IMG/VR virus record: IMGVR_UViG_3300010430_000117
Location: 1-44,393 of that record
Length of the DNA: 44,393 bases
Reading direction: 5' to 3' (one strand)
Source of the DNA: a virus
Every line of letters begins with the position of its first letter. The first letter of the stretch is position 1. Made by a program: the position numbers and the translations under genes. The notes under the pieces were generated by a model, which saw nothing but the letters and a program-made list of their open reading frames with translations, made no database searches and was not told the DNA's origin. Below are positions 1 to 6,878 of this stretch, in pieces.

Positions 1-123
1 TATAAGGTTCTTTATATGCCCAGATGTGCATACGTTTTGGTTGGCTAGAGTTATTGAAGGATTTAACGAAAGTTATGAAAAAGAAGAAGGCTCATTTTTA
101 ATTGAGCGAAACAATATTGAAAA
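1..123. repeat. Left copy of the 123-bp terminal direct repeat
   Basis: These 123 bases are identical to 44271-44393. The simplest reading is that the contig is a closed circle, or a circularly permuted genome, with an assembly overlap; the unit length is then 44,270 bp. The reading frame at 44188 runs through the join without a break, which supports closure over a true short terminal repeat. Confidence 0.93.
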
Positions 124-271
124 AAAGGATAGGTCTGAAAAATTAACAAAGCAAAAGGTTGTTGATATAATAGAAGATGATGATTTTTCTAACTGGGATA
201 TTTACGAGTGCCAATCAATGGAAGAAGTTATTGATATTTTAGATGACGGCAACGGAATTGTAGAAGAATAA
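1..271 (+). CDS. 3' part of an early hypothetical protein that starts at 44188
   Basis: The frame is open from base 2 and stops with TAA at 269-271. An internal GTG at 26 is not the start: joined to the right end, the gene begins at ATG 44188 and encodes 117 residues. The protein is acidic (C-terminal part rich in D and E, ending GIVEE) and has no motif I recognise. It is the first gene behind the strongest early promoter of the genome (44131-44163), so it is probably among the first products made after infection. Function unknown. Confidence 0.8.
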   Translation, partial: IRFFICPDVHTFWLARVIEGFNESYEKEEGSFLIERNNIEKKDRSEKLTKQKVVDIIEDDDFSNWDIYECQSMEEVIDILDDGNGIVEE

Positions 272-283
272 ATAAAAAAAGAT

Positions 284-436
284 ATGGCAAAAAAAAGCAC
301 TTACCCACAATCAACATGGCTAGAACCAGACGAAATGAAAGTCTGGCTAGACCATAAGTTAAAGACAGGCGAAACGATACAGTACTGTCTTAGAGAAGCG
401 ATTAAAAGTTACACTAAAAAACTAAAGAAGAAATGA
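284..436 (+). CDS. Small basic hypothetical protein, 50 aa
   Basis: ATG at 284 to TGA at 436, overlapping the next start by four bases (ATGA). The product has a Trp/Pro-containing start (STWLEPDEM), two likely helices and a lysine-rich end (KKLKKK). The second half (GETIQYCLREAIKSYTKK) resembles the second helix of ribbon-helix-helix proteins, but the match is weak. Tight coupling to both neighbours supports a real gene. It could be a small DNA-binding or host-takeover protein. Confidence 0.65.
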   Translation: MAKKSTYPQSTWLEPDEMKVWLDHKLKTGETIQYCLREAIKSYTKKLKKK

Positions 437-636
437 GAACAATACTAACTTATACTCACACAAGAAATTTATTCACAAAAAATAATTTTAAACCGTTTGT
501 TGAAAAGTACTTTAAGAATGCAAGATTTGAGGGTTCAGATGGTGGTTGGAATGCTAAGTTAAGCATTACAAACTGGGATGAAGTGAAAAGTAATTTACCA
601 AAATACGCAATACCTGAAAGTTATGAGAACCAGTAA
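433..636 (+). CDS. Hypothetical early protein, 67 aa
   Basis: Starts at the ATGA overlap with the preceding small gene and overlaps the next gene by 14 bases, as expected for a translationally coupled early operon. The protein has basic and aromatic residues and a GSDGGWNAKLSITNW segment that may be a beta hairpin. I do not recognise a family; it is soluble and has no signal or membrane segment. Confidence 0.65.
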   Translation: MRTILTYTHTRNLFTKNNFKPFVEKYFKNARFEGSDGGWNAKLSITNWDEVKSNLPKYAIPESYENQ

Positions 637-871
637 TATCGGTGCAATCCAAATAATTGAGAGGTTTATTAATCATGAGTACGTCATTATAGGTACGTTT
701 GAAATGACTGCGCCTTATCAATGGTGGTGGACTTGTTATGATGCAAGTTTAGGTGTAGATGGATGTATTGAAAAACCTTATCATCAGGGTTGTGCTGCAT
801 CAAGGAAAGATGCTATTTATTACATCCGTAAGGAATATAGAGAACAATTAAAACAACTAAAGAAGAAATGA
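623..871 (+). CDS. Hypothetical early protein with a Trp-rich segment, 82 aa
   Basis: ATG at 623 lies inside the end of the preceding gene; the stop at 871 overlaps the next ATG by four bases. The middle holds PYQWWWTCYDASLG and two further cysteines, and the end is a charged helix (REQLKQLKKK). The early position and small size fit a host-interaction or accessory protein. No family recognised. Confidence 0.65.
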   Translation: MRTSNIGAIQIIERFINHEYVIIGTFEMTAPYQWWWTCYDASLGVDGCIEKPYHQGCAASRKDAIYYIRKEYREQLKQLKKK

Positions 872-1173
872 AACACACACGAGGAGAATGGTTTGCTCAA
901 GACAACGGCTTTGTGAAGTCTAAATGGATTGATGAAGATGGCGGAAATAATGGGGCTATAATTTGTGAATTGAAATATTCTAAAGATAAAGAAGCCAACG
1001 CTCAACTAATAGCCCAATCCCCTGAACTATTGAGGCAAAGGGATGAACTTTTGGAGTGTTTAAAGGAACTTGTTGAAGATATTGGAGAAATAAAAGCTTA
1101 TACGCATCGAGAATTTATAAGCCTTGAATTGTATAGAAAATCAGAACAACTAATCAAATCCATAGAGAAATGA
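868..1173 (+). CDS. Phage protein with an ANAQLIAQSPELL-type motif, 101 aa
   Basis: The stretch EANAQLIAQSPELL (about residues 42-55) is the hallmark of a very common phage early-protein group whose members read like 'NARLIAAAPELLEAL'. The N-terminus (HTRGEWFAQDNGFV) also fits that group. The C-terminal half is helical and charged. The biochemical role of this family is not established as far as I know. Overlaps both neighbours by four bases. Confidence 0.75.
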   Translation: MKHTRGEWFAQDNGFVKSKWIDEDGGNNGAIICELKYSKDKEANAQLIAQSPELLRQRDELLECLKELVEDIGEIKAYTHREFISLELYRKSEQLIKSIEK

Positions 1174-1391
1174 GACTAGAAACAAAACAAGCAAGAATGA
1201 TAGTTGAGTTACTAACCGATGCTGAATTATCAAATCTAATAAGCGATATTTTGCAAAGTGATACAGAGGCGACAATGGATAGGGTTAAGGGTTTAATGAG
1301 ATTAGCTTATTTAAAAGGGCGTCAAGACTTAACCAACGAAACGGCTGATATATTAGGTGAGTTAGTTAAAAATTCGGAGGAGGTGATATGA
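1170..1391 (+). CDS. Hypothetical helical protein, 73 aa
   Basis: ATGA overlap with the gene before and again with the gene after (ATG at 1388). The protein is nearly all helix, with acidic and leucine-rich segments (MIVELLTDAELSNLISDIL). A GGAGG run at 1377-1381, seven bases before the next ATG, is one of the few Shine-Dalgarno-like sequences in the genome and probably serves the next gene. Function unknown. Confidence 0.65.
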   Translation: MRLETKQARMIVELLTDAELSNLISDILQSDTEATMDRVKGLMRLAYLKGRQDLTNETADILGELVKNSEEVI

Positions 1392-1615
1392 CAGGAAACG
1401 GAATGATAGACGGAGACTTAGGCGACCATCCAAGTAGTCCTTATTACGATAGGGTTGAAGAAATATCTACTTGCGATGAATGCGGAATGGATGGAGATAT
1501 TATGTATTGTAAAGAAGTGGATAGTAATCTTTGTCCAGATTGCGTAAAAATCGAAGAAAAGAACATCGAGGACACAGAAGGAATACCAAGAATATTAATC
1601 TTAGAAAAGAAATAA
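1388..1615 (+). CDS. Small zinc-finger-like protein, 75 aa
   Basis: Two CxxC pairs, CDEC (about residues 29-32) and CPDC (about 48-51), with an extra Cys at about 41, suggest one zinc-binding treble-clef or zinc-ribbon module in a small acidic protein. The start at ATG 1388 has a Shine-Dalgarno-like GGAGG seven bases upstream. Such proteins in early phage operons often bind host polymerase or nucleic acid, but no target can be read here. Confidence 0.7.
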   Translation: MTGNGMIDGDLGDHPSSPYYDRVEEISTCDECGMDGDIMYCKEVDSNLCPDCVKIEEKNIEDTEGIPRILILEKK

Positions 1616-1616
1616 A

Positions 1617-1856
1617 ATGAGAAAGCTTAAAAAGTATAATGGAATGTTTAACGGTAAAATAAAAGTTTCAGTTGGTGCAACAAGTAAAAAGCAAGTAGCC
1701 GAGTTATTAAATACTGCCTTTAATGGTAAAAAAATGACTACTAATGAAGTATCTAATTATTTTAGTGATTGTTGGGGTAATAACATGAATGACATTGAAT
1801 TAACTGAACCATGTGTTTATGATTGCAGTCATAACCCACCTAAAAGAATAATTTAA
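1617..1856 (+). CDS. Hypothetical protein, 79 aa
   Basis: Begins at ATG 1617, one base after the preceding stop codon. The N-terminal half is basic (MRKLKKYNGMF) with VGATSKKQVAELLN; this could be a small DNA-binding fold in which KKQVAELLN is a helix-turn-helix start, but that is weak. The C-terminal half has three cysteines and a DCSHNPP segment. No family recognised. Confidence 0.65.
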   Translation: MRKLKKYNGMFNGKIKVSVGATSKKQVAELLNTAFNGKKMTTNEVSNYFSDCWGNNMNDIELTEPCVYDCSHNPPKRII

Positions 1857-1867
1857 AACCAAGTAAA

Positions 1868-2095
1868 ATGAAAGAAGTAATAAGAATTAATGAAGAAGAA
1901 AAGAAAGTAAAACCAGTTGAGTTTACGCATTACTTAGATGAAAGTAGAGGTTGGGAAAAAACATCGGATAACCCTGACCAAGATGATGAGGTAATATATT
2001 TAGGTTGTGATATTAAAGATGGAGATATGTTTGCCGTAAAAGGTCAAGGCTATATTATAATCTACAAAGGACATCTAAACAGCGGTAAATACTAA
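1868..2095 (+). CDS. Hypothetical protein, 75 aa
   Basis: Start ATG 1868 after an A-rich stretch (aaccaagtaaa), typical of Bacteroidota phage starts. Acidic protein with DNPDQDDEVIYLGCDIKDGDMF, which looks like alternating beta strands, followed by GYIIIYKGHL. It is the last gene before the promoter of the recombination module. Unknown function. Confidence 0.65.
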   Translation: MKEVIRINEEEKKVKPVEFTHYLDESRGWEKTSDNPDQDDEVIYLGCDIKDGDMFAVKGQGYIIIYKGHLNSGKY

Positions 2096-2104
2096 TAATT
2101 TAAC

Positions 2105-2112
2105 TATCTTTA
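2105..2112 (+). promoter_or_regulatory. Likely -7 box (TATCTTTA) upstream of the SSB-like gene
   Basis: TATCTTTA matches the Bacteroidota -7 consensus TAnnTTTG except for the last base, and lies 20 bases before the ATG at 2133 in the only gap of the area. It probably gives the recombination and replication genes extra transcription. Confidence 0.5.
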
Positions 2113-2132
2113 ATAACTAAACAAACAATAAA

Positions 2133-2429
2133 ATGAGCGAAAAAAAGTACTGCGGAAACGCAAGAGTTATCACAACACAATTCGGAGAATTAACAAAGGT
2201 TAGTTTTTCAGCTAGTGATTTAGAAACCTTAAAATCCTGTTTAGACAATGGCTGGGTAAATGCCGTTATCAAGGAAAAGAAAAATAAGGTCGAGGGAAAG
2301 CCTACACATTATTTAGAGATAGATACTTGGAAGCCTACAAATGGAGAAGGCGAAAGGTTAAAACAGCCTCACATGGAAGCGGCTGCAAAGACTACTGTAA
2401 GTGATGATGATAGTTCGTTACCATTTTAA
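2133..2429 (+). CDS. SSB-like single-stranded DNA-binding protein, 98 aa
   Basis: Likely to coat single-stranded DNA during phage recombination and replication. The body has a beta-rich layout (VITTQFGELTKVSFSASDL, then WVNAVIKEKK and THYLEIDTWKP) like small phage OB-fold SSBs. The end is the clearest sign: an acidic linker and terminal DDDSSLPF, which matches the SSB C-terminal tail (acidic residues followed by P-F) that recruits partner proteins. The Rad52-like annealing protein and the nuclease follow directly. Shorter than cellular SSB (about 170 residues). The OB fold itself is inferred. Confidence 0.65.
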   Translation: MSEKKYCGNARVITTQFGELTKVSFSASDLETLKSCLDNGWVNAVIKEKKNKVEGKPTHYLEIDTWKPTNGEGERLKQPHMEAAAKTTVSDDDSSLPF

Positions 2430-2448
2430 CCTAAAAGAGAAAAGAAAG

Positions 2449-2976
2449 ATGAAAGAAGAAATAGCATTAGTGAAAAAAGAGGAGTTATCATTTGTAAAAG
2501 ATAATAGCCTTAATGAGTATCAATTAGAACATATTCTAAAAAGGACACCTGCAAAATATAGGAAACAGCGACCCGCAAAAGGTGGGGGTACTTGGACTTA
2601 TGTAACTGGCGGATATGTGAAAAAGTGTTTAAACTTAATGTTTGGTTGGGATTGGGATTTTGAGGTAGTAGATGAAAAGGTTTTGCATGGTGAGGTTATT
2701 GTAAAAGGTCGGCTAACTTGTAGGACTAATGGTCGTGAGATAGTAAAGATGCAGTTTGGTAATAAGGATGTCATGTATAAGCGTGAACCCGATAAAGAAG
2801 GGAACAGAATACCTTTATCAATAGGCAATGACATGAAAGCTGCTGCAACGGATGCCCTTAAAAAGTGTGCGGCTGAAATAGGAATAGCGGCTGATGTTTA
2901 TAATGCAGAAGATTTTAACGAGGTTAATGTAGAAACTGCGGAGAAGTTAAAGAAATATGAGGAGGCTTTATCATGA
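2449..2976 (+). CDS. Rad52/22 (Sak-like) single-strand annealing protein, 175 aa
   Basis: Annealing recombinase that pairs complementary single strands produced by the neighbouring nuclease. After a short N-terminal region comes the Rad52/Sak core: LKRTPAKYRKQRP, GGTWTYVTGGYVKKCLNLMFG with WDWDFEVVDE, a GRLTCRTNGREIVKMQFG strand region, and GNDMKAAATDALKKCAAEIG, the conserved late helix of the family. I chose ATG 2449; the same frame extends to a GTG at 2401, but that would overlap the SSB gene, and ATG 2449 follows an A-rich tract. Its end overlaps the nuclease start by four bases. Confidence 0.82.
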   Translation: MKEEIALVKKEELSFVKDNSLNEYQLEHILKRTPAKYRKQRPAKGGGTWTYVTGGYVKKCLNLMFGWDWDFEVVDEKVLHGEVIVKGRLTCRTNGREIVKMQFGNKDVMYKREPDKEGNRIPLSIGNDMKAAATDALKKCAAEIGIAADVYNAEDFNEVNVETAEKLKKYEEALS

Positions 2977-3899
2977 AACTAGGAATACACAAGGATATTG
3001 ATATTGAAAAGTATCACGAGGATAGGACTATTTTGTCTTCAACAGGATTGAAAAAAGCTAAGAATAGTACAAGGGATTTCATTTATTATGTTCTTCATGG
3101 AAGTAAAGGAGGAAGTCATTTTGATTTCGGAAACGCTTTTGAGATTGCGGTAATGGATGCGGTTAATGGTACTAATTTCTTTGATAAAGAAGTAGCAGTA
3201 TTAGCTAGTGAAGAATGGGAACGGAAAGCCTTAGAACTGAACCCTGATTTAGTAAGTCCTAAAGCTTCAAAAGGATACAAGGAACTTAAAGCAAAGTTTG
3301 AAGCGGAAAATGATAGCAAGTATTTAATTAATGATGTTGGGGATACTGAAAGTGATTGGGCTTTACAACAAATGGTTAAGTCTTGCACTAATAACGAGGT
3401 TATAAGCCAACTTCTAAAAGGAACGGAATATCAAGTCAGTTTAGTCTGGGAGGACTTAGAAACGGGCTTAAAATTAAAAACTAGACCTGATGTTTGTAAG
3501 GCAAAGAAAAATGTAGTTGTTGACATTAAAACTTGCAAAGATGCTTCTCCACATGGATTTGCAAGAGATGCGGCAAACTTAGATTATCCATTGCAAGCGT
3601 GTATGCAAATTGACGGGGCTATTCAGACGGGTTTAATGGATACCGTAGATAGTTATTTTTGGTTAGCAGTCGAGAAAACACCACCTTATAATGTTGCTCT
3701 TTATGAGTTTCAACAAGAGGATATTAAGTTCTTCATGGACACGTATAGATTTTATCTGGATAGGTGCGCTAAAGGCTTAAAAGAATTGTCTGAACTAAAA
3801 GATTATGATTTAAGCGGTTTAAGCAGCTATGGTGAGCAAGCGGACAACAAGTTTGGAATACTTCAATTAGAGATACCTTTATGGTATAGGGGAATTTAA
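2973..3899 (+). CDS. RecE-like / PD-(D/E)XK exonuclease, 308 aa
   Basis: Probably resects double-stranded ends to give the single strands used by the Rad52-like protein, as in RecE/RecT and lambda Exo/Beta pairs. Visible motifs: FGNAFEIAVMD (52-62), matching the G-x-A-x-E helix of the YqaJ/Cas4/RecE group although the usual histidine is Phe; then RPDVC (D173), VVVDIKTCK (D184, K186) and YPLQACMQIDG (206-216). D173...D184-x-K186 forms the PD-(D/E)XK core. An ATGA overlap couples it to the annealing protein. Exact polarity is not visible. Confidence 0.78.
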   Translation: MKLGIHKDIDIEKYHEDRTILSSTGLKKAKNSTRDFIYYVLHGSKGGSHFDFGNAFEIAVMDAVNGTNFFDKEVAVLASEEWERKALELNPDLVSPKASKGYKELKAKFEAENDSKYLINDVGDTESDWALQQMVKSCTNNEVISQLLKGTEYQVSLVWEDLETGLKLKTRPDVCKAKKNVVVDIKTCKDASPHGFARDAANLDYPLQACMQIDGAIQTGLMDTVDSYFWLAVEKTPPYNVALYEFQQEDIKFFMDTYRFYLDRCAKGLKELSELKDYDLSGLSSYGEQADNKFGILQLEIPLWYRGI

Positions 3900-3949
3900 G
3901 ACATAAGCATATTACGTAAGAATGTAGAACAGTAGAAGAAACTAGATTA

Positions 3950-4498
3950 ATGAAACCAAAGAAGTGTAAGCAATGCAAAGAGAAGTTTGTTCCTAAGCGA
4001 CCACTTCAATTCGTTTGTAGCTTTGAGTGTTCTATTGACTACTCTTATGAGCAAAGAAAAAAGAAAGAGGCTAAAGAGAAAAAGGACTGGGCTAAAAAGA
4101 AAAGGGAGTTTAAAGAGAAAAATAAAACCTACACCCAAAGGGTAAACGAAGTAAAAAAAGTAGCGCAAGAGTATTGCAGGAAACGGGATAAAGACGAACC
4201 ATGTATAAGCTGCGGAACAATGACTAGCGATATTTGGGATGGAGGGCATTTTTTGAAAGCTGAACTTTATAGCGGTGTTATATTCAATGAAATTAATATC
4301 CATAAACAGTGCCGCAAATGCAATAGGTTCTTAGGAGGTAATGAATTGAACTATCGTGAGGGATTGATAAAAAAGATAGGTGAAAAGGCGGTCATGGAAT
4401 TAGAAGAGCAAAGCAAAAAGACACGACTATACAAGTACACACTTGAACAACTGGAAGAAACAAAAGAATACTTTAAGCAAAAACTAAAGGAGTTATGA
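3950..4498 (+). CDS. ninG: NinG/Rap recombination protein, 182 aa
   Basis: Member of the lambda NinG (Rap) family, a structure-specific nuclease acting on recombination intermediates. An N-terminal zinc knuckle (CKQC at 7-10, then CSFEC at 23-27) is followed by a long lysine-rich helix and the NinG core: CISCGTM, DGGHFLKAELYSGVIFN, INIHKQCRKCNRFLGGN and YREGLIKKIG. The conserved GGH, IHKQC and CN residues are all present. It completes the recombination set with the SSB-like, Rad52-like and RecE-like proteins. Separated from the nuclease by 50 bp; overlaps the next gene by four bases. Confidence 0.87.
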   Translation: MKPKKCKQCKEKFVPKRPLQFVCSFECSIDYSYEQRKKKEAKEKKDWAKKKREFKEKNKTYTQRVNEVKKVAQEYCRKRDKDEPCISCGTMTSDIWDGGHFLKAELYSGVIFNEINIHKQCRKCNRFLGGNELNYREGLIKKIGEKAVMELEEQSKKTRLYKYTLEQLEETKEYFKQKLKEL

Positions 4499-4749
4499 AA
4501 GGAATACCACTACTAGACACCAAGCAAATCTTTGAAGAATACCGAGACAATCTAACGGCTGAAATAGTCAATAGGATTGATAAATTTAACGACATAGGAA
4601 TAATTGAAAGCGGCGTTAAAAGTGCTTTATCTTCTACGTTATTAAAAGAGATTAAGGAGTTGAGCAAGGAGCGCAAGAAAGTTGATAGGATGCTAACAGA
4701 ATTGAACATCGAGCGTTCAGATGCAATGATACAAACTAGGGTTATATGA
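4495..4749 (+). CDS. Hypothetical coiled-coil protein, 84 aa
   Basis: ATGA overlap with ninG and again with the following gene (ATG 4746). Mostly helical; the C-terminal half (KEIKELSKERKKVDRMLTELN) reads as a coiled coil. It lies between recombination and methylation genes. No family recognised. Confidence 0.65.
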   Translation: MKGIPLLDTKQIFEEYRDNLTAEIVNRIDKFNDIGIIESGVKSALSSTLLKEIKELSKERKKVDRMLTELNIERSDAMIQTRVI

Positions 4750-5174
4750 AAATAACAGATAAGATAGAAGTAACCAACGAGGACTGCATGGAGTTGATGT
4801 CTCGCTATCCTGATAATCATTTTAAACCAATACCAGAGTTTCAGCATTATCTAATAGGGAGGTGTGGTAAAGTGTTCAATACCAGAACTGGAAACTTTAA
4901 AAAACCATCTATTGACCATAAAGGATATAATCGTATTAGGTTAATTGATGGAAGAAAAAGAGGTGCTACAAAGAAAATACACAGATTAGTTGCACAGGCA
5001 TTTATAGACGCCTATTCAGAGGATTTACAAGTTAACCACCTTAATTTTATTAAAACAGATAATAAAGTGGAGAATTTGGAAATGGTAACACAATCACAAA
5101 ATACTCAACACGCTTGGGATAACGGAAGAATGAAATTAACTAAAAAAGGAAATGATGGAAAGTTTTGTAAATGA
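4746..5174 (+). CDS. NUMOD4-HNH homing endonuclease fused to a methyltransferase N-terminus, 142 aa
   Basis: Residues 1-26 are the start of a DNA methyltransferase (IEVTNEDCMELMSRYPDNHF), not of a nuclease. From residue 27 the protein changes to a NUMOD4 DNA-recognition segment (KPIPEFQHYLIGRCGKV) and an HNH nuclease (IHRLVAQAF, then LQVNHLNF with H98, then NKVENLEM and QNTQHAW). The break falls just before the point where the intact methyltransferase continues with DLAICDVPY. A homing endonuclease gene therefore appears to have entered the methyltransferase gene and now uses its start codon. Internal ATGs at 4788 and 4797 are possible alternative starts. Confidence 0.82.
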   Translation: MKITDKIEVTNEDCMELMSRYPDNHFKPIPEFQHYLIGRCGKVFNTRTGNFKKPSIDHKGYNRIRLIDGRKRGATKKIHRLVAQAFIDAYSEDLQVNHLNFIKTDNKVENLEMVTQSQNTQHAWDNGRMKLTKKGNDGKFCK

Positions 5175-5823
5175 TAGTATTAAGATATTTAATGACGATT
5201 GCATGAATTTACTTAGGCAATCTAAAGACAATGAGTATGATTTAGCTATCTGTGATGTTCCATACGGAATAAATGTCACAAAAATGACTTTAGGGAATGG
5301 AAAAAAGAAAATAAATAGAGGCAGTTCAGATTGGGATGATAAAATACCAAGTGCTGAATATTTTCAAGAATTGTTTAGAGTTTCTAAAAACCAAATATTA
5401 TGGGGCGCGAATTATTTAACCAGTTTTTTACCTCCAAGCATGGGTTGGATATATTGGGATAAGGGGACTGGATTAAATGATTTCAGTGATGGTGAATTGG
5501 CTTATACATCATTTAATAGAGCATTGCGAGCCTACAAGGTTAGTTGGGTTGGTTCAAATGCTAATAACGGAACACCAAGAATACATCCCACAGAAAAGCC
5601 CATCAAACTCTACGAATGGCTACTAATAAACTACGCAAAACCAAACGACAAGATACTAGACACTCACTTAGGTTCTGGAAGCATAGCCATAGCAATAGAC
5701 AACGTCAACAAAATGGAAGGCTTAAACCTATCCCTGACGGCTTGTGAGTTGGATAAGGATTACTTTGATGCTTCGGTTAAAAGAGTACGTTCACAAATAA
5801 ACCAAATGAAGATAGGATTTTAA
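5152..5823 (+). CDS. Phage DNA adenine-type methyltransferase (N6/N4 class), 223 aa
   Basis: Probable N6-adenine methyltransferase that protects phage DNA against host restriction. Motifs: DVPY (35-38) in the place of catalytic DPPY, W-D and GANY segments typical of the phage group, IHPTEKP (144-150), the SAM-binding loop DTHLGSGS (170-177) and CELDKDYFDAS near the end. The motif order (IV before I) fits the beta class. The N-terminus (SIKIFNDDCMNLLRQSKDNEY) aligns residue for residue with the fragment fused to the HNH gene upstream, but in a diverged version. ATG 5152 or 5155 may be used; both lie in the end of the HNH gene. Confidence 0.85.
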   Translation: MMESFVNDSIKIFNDDCMNLLRQSKDNEYDLAICDVPYGINVTKMTLGNGKKKINRGSSDWDDKIPSAEYFQELFRVSKNQILWGANYLTSFLPPSMGWIYWDKGTGLNDFSDGELAYTSFNRALRAYKVSWVGSNANNGTPRIHPTEKPIKLYEWLLINYAKPNDKILDTHLGSGSIAIAIDNVNKMEGLNLSLTACELDKDYFDASVKRVRSQINQMKIGF

Positions 5824-5834
5824 TAAAAAATAGT

Positions 5835-5842
5835 TATCTTTA
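5835..5842 (+). promoter_or_regulatory. Likely -7 box (TATCTTTA) of the replication operon
   Basis: TATCTTTA lies 11 bases after the methyltransferase stop and about 140 bases before the replication gene, so transcription from here would produce a long untranslated leader. It differs from the Bacteroidota consensus only in the final A. Confidence 0.55.
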
Positions 5843-5844
5843 CA

Positions 5845-5973
5845 GCGTAGTTGAGGTAAGGCTACGACCACACTTAAAAAGCATCGGATTGAAAAACATT
5901 TTAAAATAGGGTTAAAACTTTTGCGAAGCCTACCGATGTGCTTCCAATAGGGGTGTTTCCAGCATCAACCCTA
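5845..5973 (+). ncRNA. Structured leader RNA with a possible pseudoknot before the replication gene
   Basis: This 159-base gap (5824-5982) has no convincing gene. It holds a hairpin CGTAG (5846-5850) with CTACG (5862-5866). Beyond it, two helices interlock: CATCGG (5882-5887) pairs with CCGATG (5933-5938), and TAGGGTT (5907-5913) pairs with AACCCTA (5967-5973). The order a-b-a'-b' is that of a pseudoknot. Its last strand ends ten bases before the ATG at 5983, so folding could block ribosome access. It may act as a translational switch for replication. A 10-mer, GCGTAGTTGA, is shared with the RNA region at 43102-43410. Confidence 0.5.
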
Positions 5974-5982
5974 CTTTATATT

Positions 5983-6588
5983 ATGGCAAAAGACCCCGCA
6001 TTTTTATTTTACAGTCAGGACTGGATTGTTGGAGCATTAACATTGACAATGGAAGAAAGAGGTCAGTACATCACAATAATAGCACAAATGCACCAACAGG
6101 GACGAATGGATGAAAAAACCATTAGGTTTTTGGTAGGTAATGTTTCGGATAACCTAAAGACTAAGTTTAAAATAGATAAAGATGGTAAGTGGTTTAATGA
6201 ACGACTTGAATTAGAAACATCTAAACGTAATAAATTTACAGCTAGTAGGCGTGAAAATGGTGCTAAAGGCGGTAGACCAAAGAAAAAACCACTAGGTTTA
6301 GATATGGATAACCATATGGGAAATGAAGATGAAGATGTAAATAATAATAAAGGTATCCCAACATTTGAAGAATTTAAATCCTATGCTTTAGAAAAGAAAC
6401 CTAAGATAAACCTTGAACATCTAAGAAATAAATATGATGCTTGGGTGGTAAACGGATGGAAGGACGGAAACGATAAAGATATTAAGAACTGGAAGTCTAA
6501 ACTATTACAAACTTTACCTCACATGAAAGAAGATAAAGAAGCCTCAAAGGATATGGGTATAAGAATAAAAGGATTTGCAGAACCATGA
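5983..6588 (+). CDS. DUF1376/YdaU-like replication protein, 201 aa
   Basis: The N-terminus (MAKDPAFLFYSQDWIVGALTLTMEE, residues 1-25, in part) is typical of DUF1376/YdaU proteins, found beside phage helicases and thought to act in replication initiation. It continues with RGQYITIIAQMHQQGR and a basic RENGAKGGRPKKKP linker that probably contacts DNA. The C-terminal part (FEEFKSYALEKKP...WKSKLLQTLPHM) resembles a helicase-loader tail. I chose ATG 5983; the same frame reaches back to a GTG at 5938, but that segment lies in the structured leader. Overlaps the next gene by four bases. Confidence 0.72.
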   Translation: MAKDPAFLFYSQDWIVGALTLTMEERGQYITIIAQMHQQGRMDEKTIRFLVGNVSDNLKTKFKIDKDGKWFNERLELETSKRNKFTASRRENGAKGGRPKKKPLGLDMDNHMGNEDEDVNNNKGIPTFEEFKSYALEKKPKINLEHLRNKYDAWVVNGWKDGNDKDIKNWKSKLLQTLPHMKEDKEASKDMGIRIKGFAEP

Positions 6589-6878
6589 ATTACTTAATTA
6601 CAAAATACGATTTAGATGCGGCTAGGTTCAGGTGCGAGGAGATAGAGGAGTGGCTACGTGAAACTAAAAGCGAGAACGCAAAAGTTAAAGATGCTATTCT
6701 AAACCTAATGACATCTCAAGAGGAAATAATAAAAGCAATGATATTTATATCTCAACAACAGACTAAGCTGGAAATGTTGGGCGGTGATTTATCCCGTAGT
6801 AATATCGTTAATATAAAGTTAGCGGCTGAAAATGAAGAGTTAAAAACCAAGTTTGAAAAGCTTAAAGAGGAATTATGA
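6585..6878 (+). CDS. Coiled-coil hypothetical protein, 97 aa
   Basis: ATGA overlaps on both sides place it between the replication initiator-like gene and the helicase. It is almost wholly helical with heptad-like repeats (AENEELKTKFEKLKEEL at the end). It may bridge initiator and helicase, but this rests only on position. No family recognised. Confidence 0.65.
   Translation: MNYLITKYDLDAARFRCEEIEEWLRETKSENAKVKDAILNLMTSQEEIIKAMIFISQQQTKLEMLGGDLSRSNIVNIKLAAENEELKTKFEKLKEEL

Noticed and set aside
3947-4847. Long minus-strand ORFs of 118 and 124 codons (3947-4303 and 4473-4847)
   Set aside because: They lie opposite ninG and the following genes, have low-complexity hydrophobic translations rich in Phe, Leu and Ile, and lack promoter or start context. 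They are antisense shadows of Lys/Glu-rich genes.
4746-5174. Group I intron in the methyltransferase gene
   Set aside because: An intron would leave exon 2 starting at the break. Instead the downstream gene has its own complete N-terminus and start codon, and no intron core is visible between.
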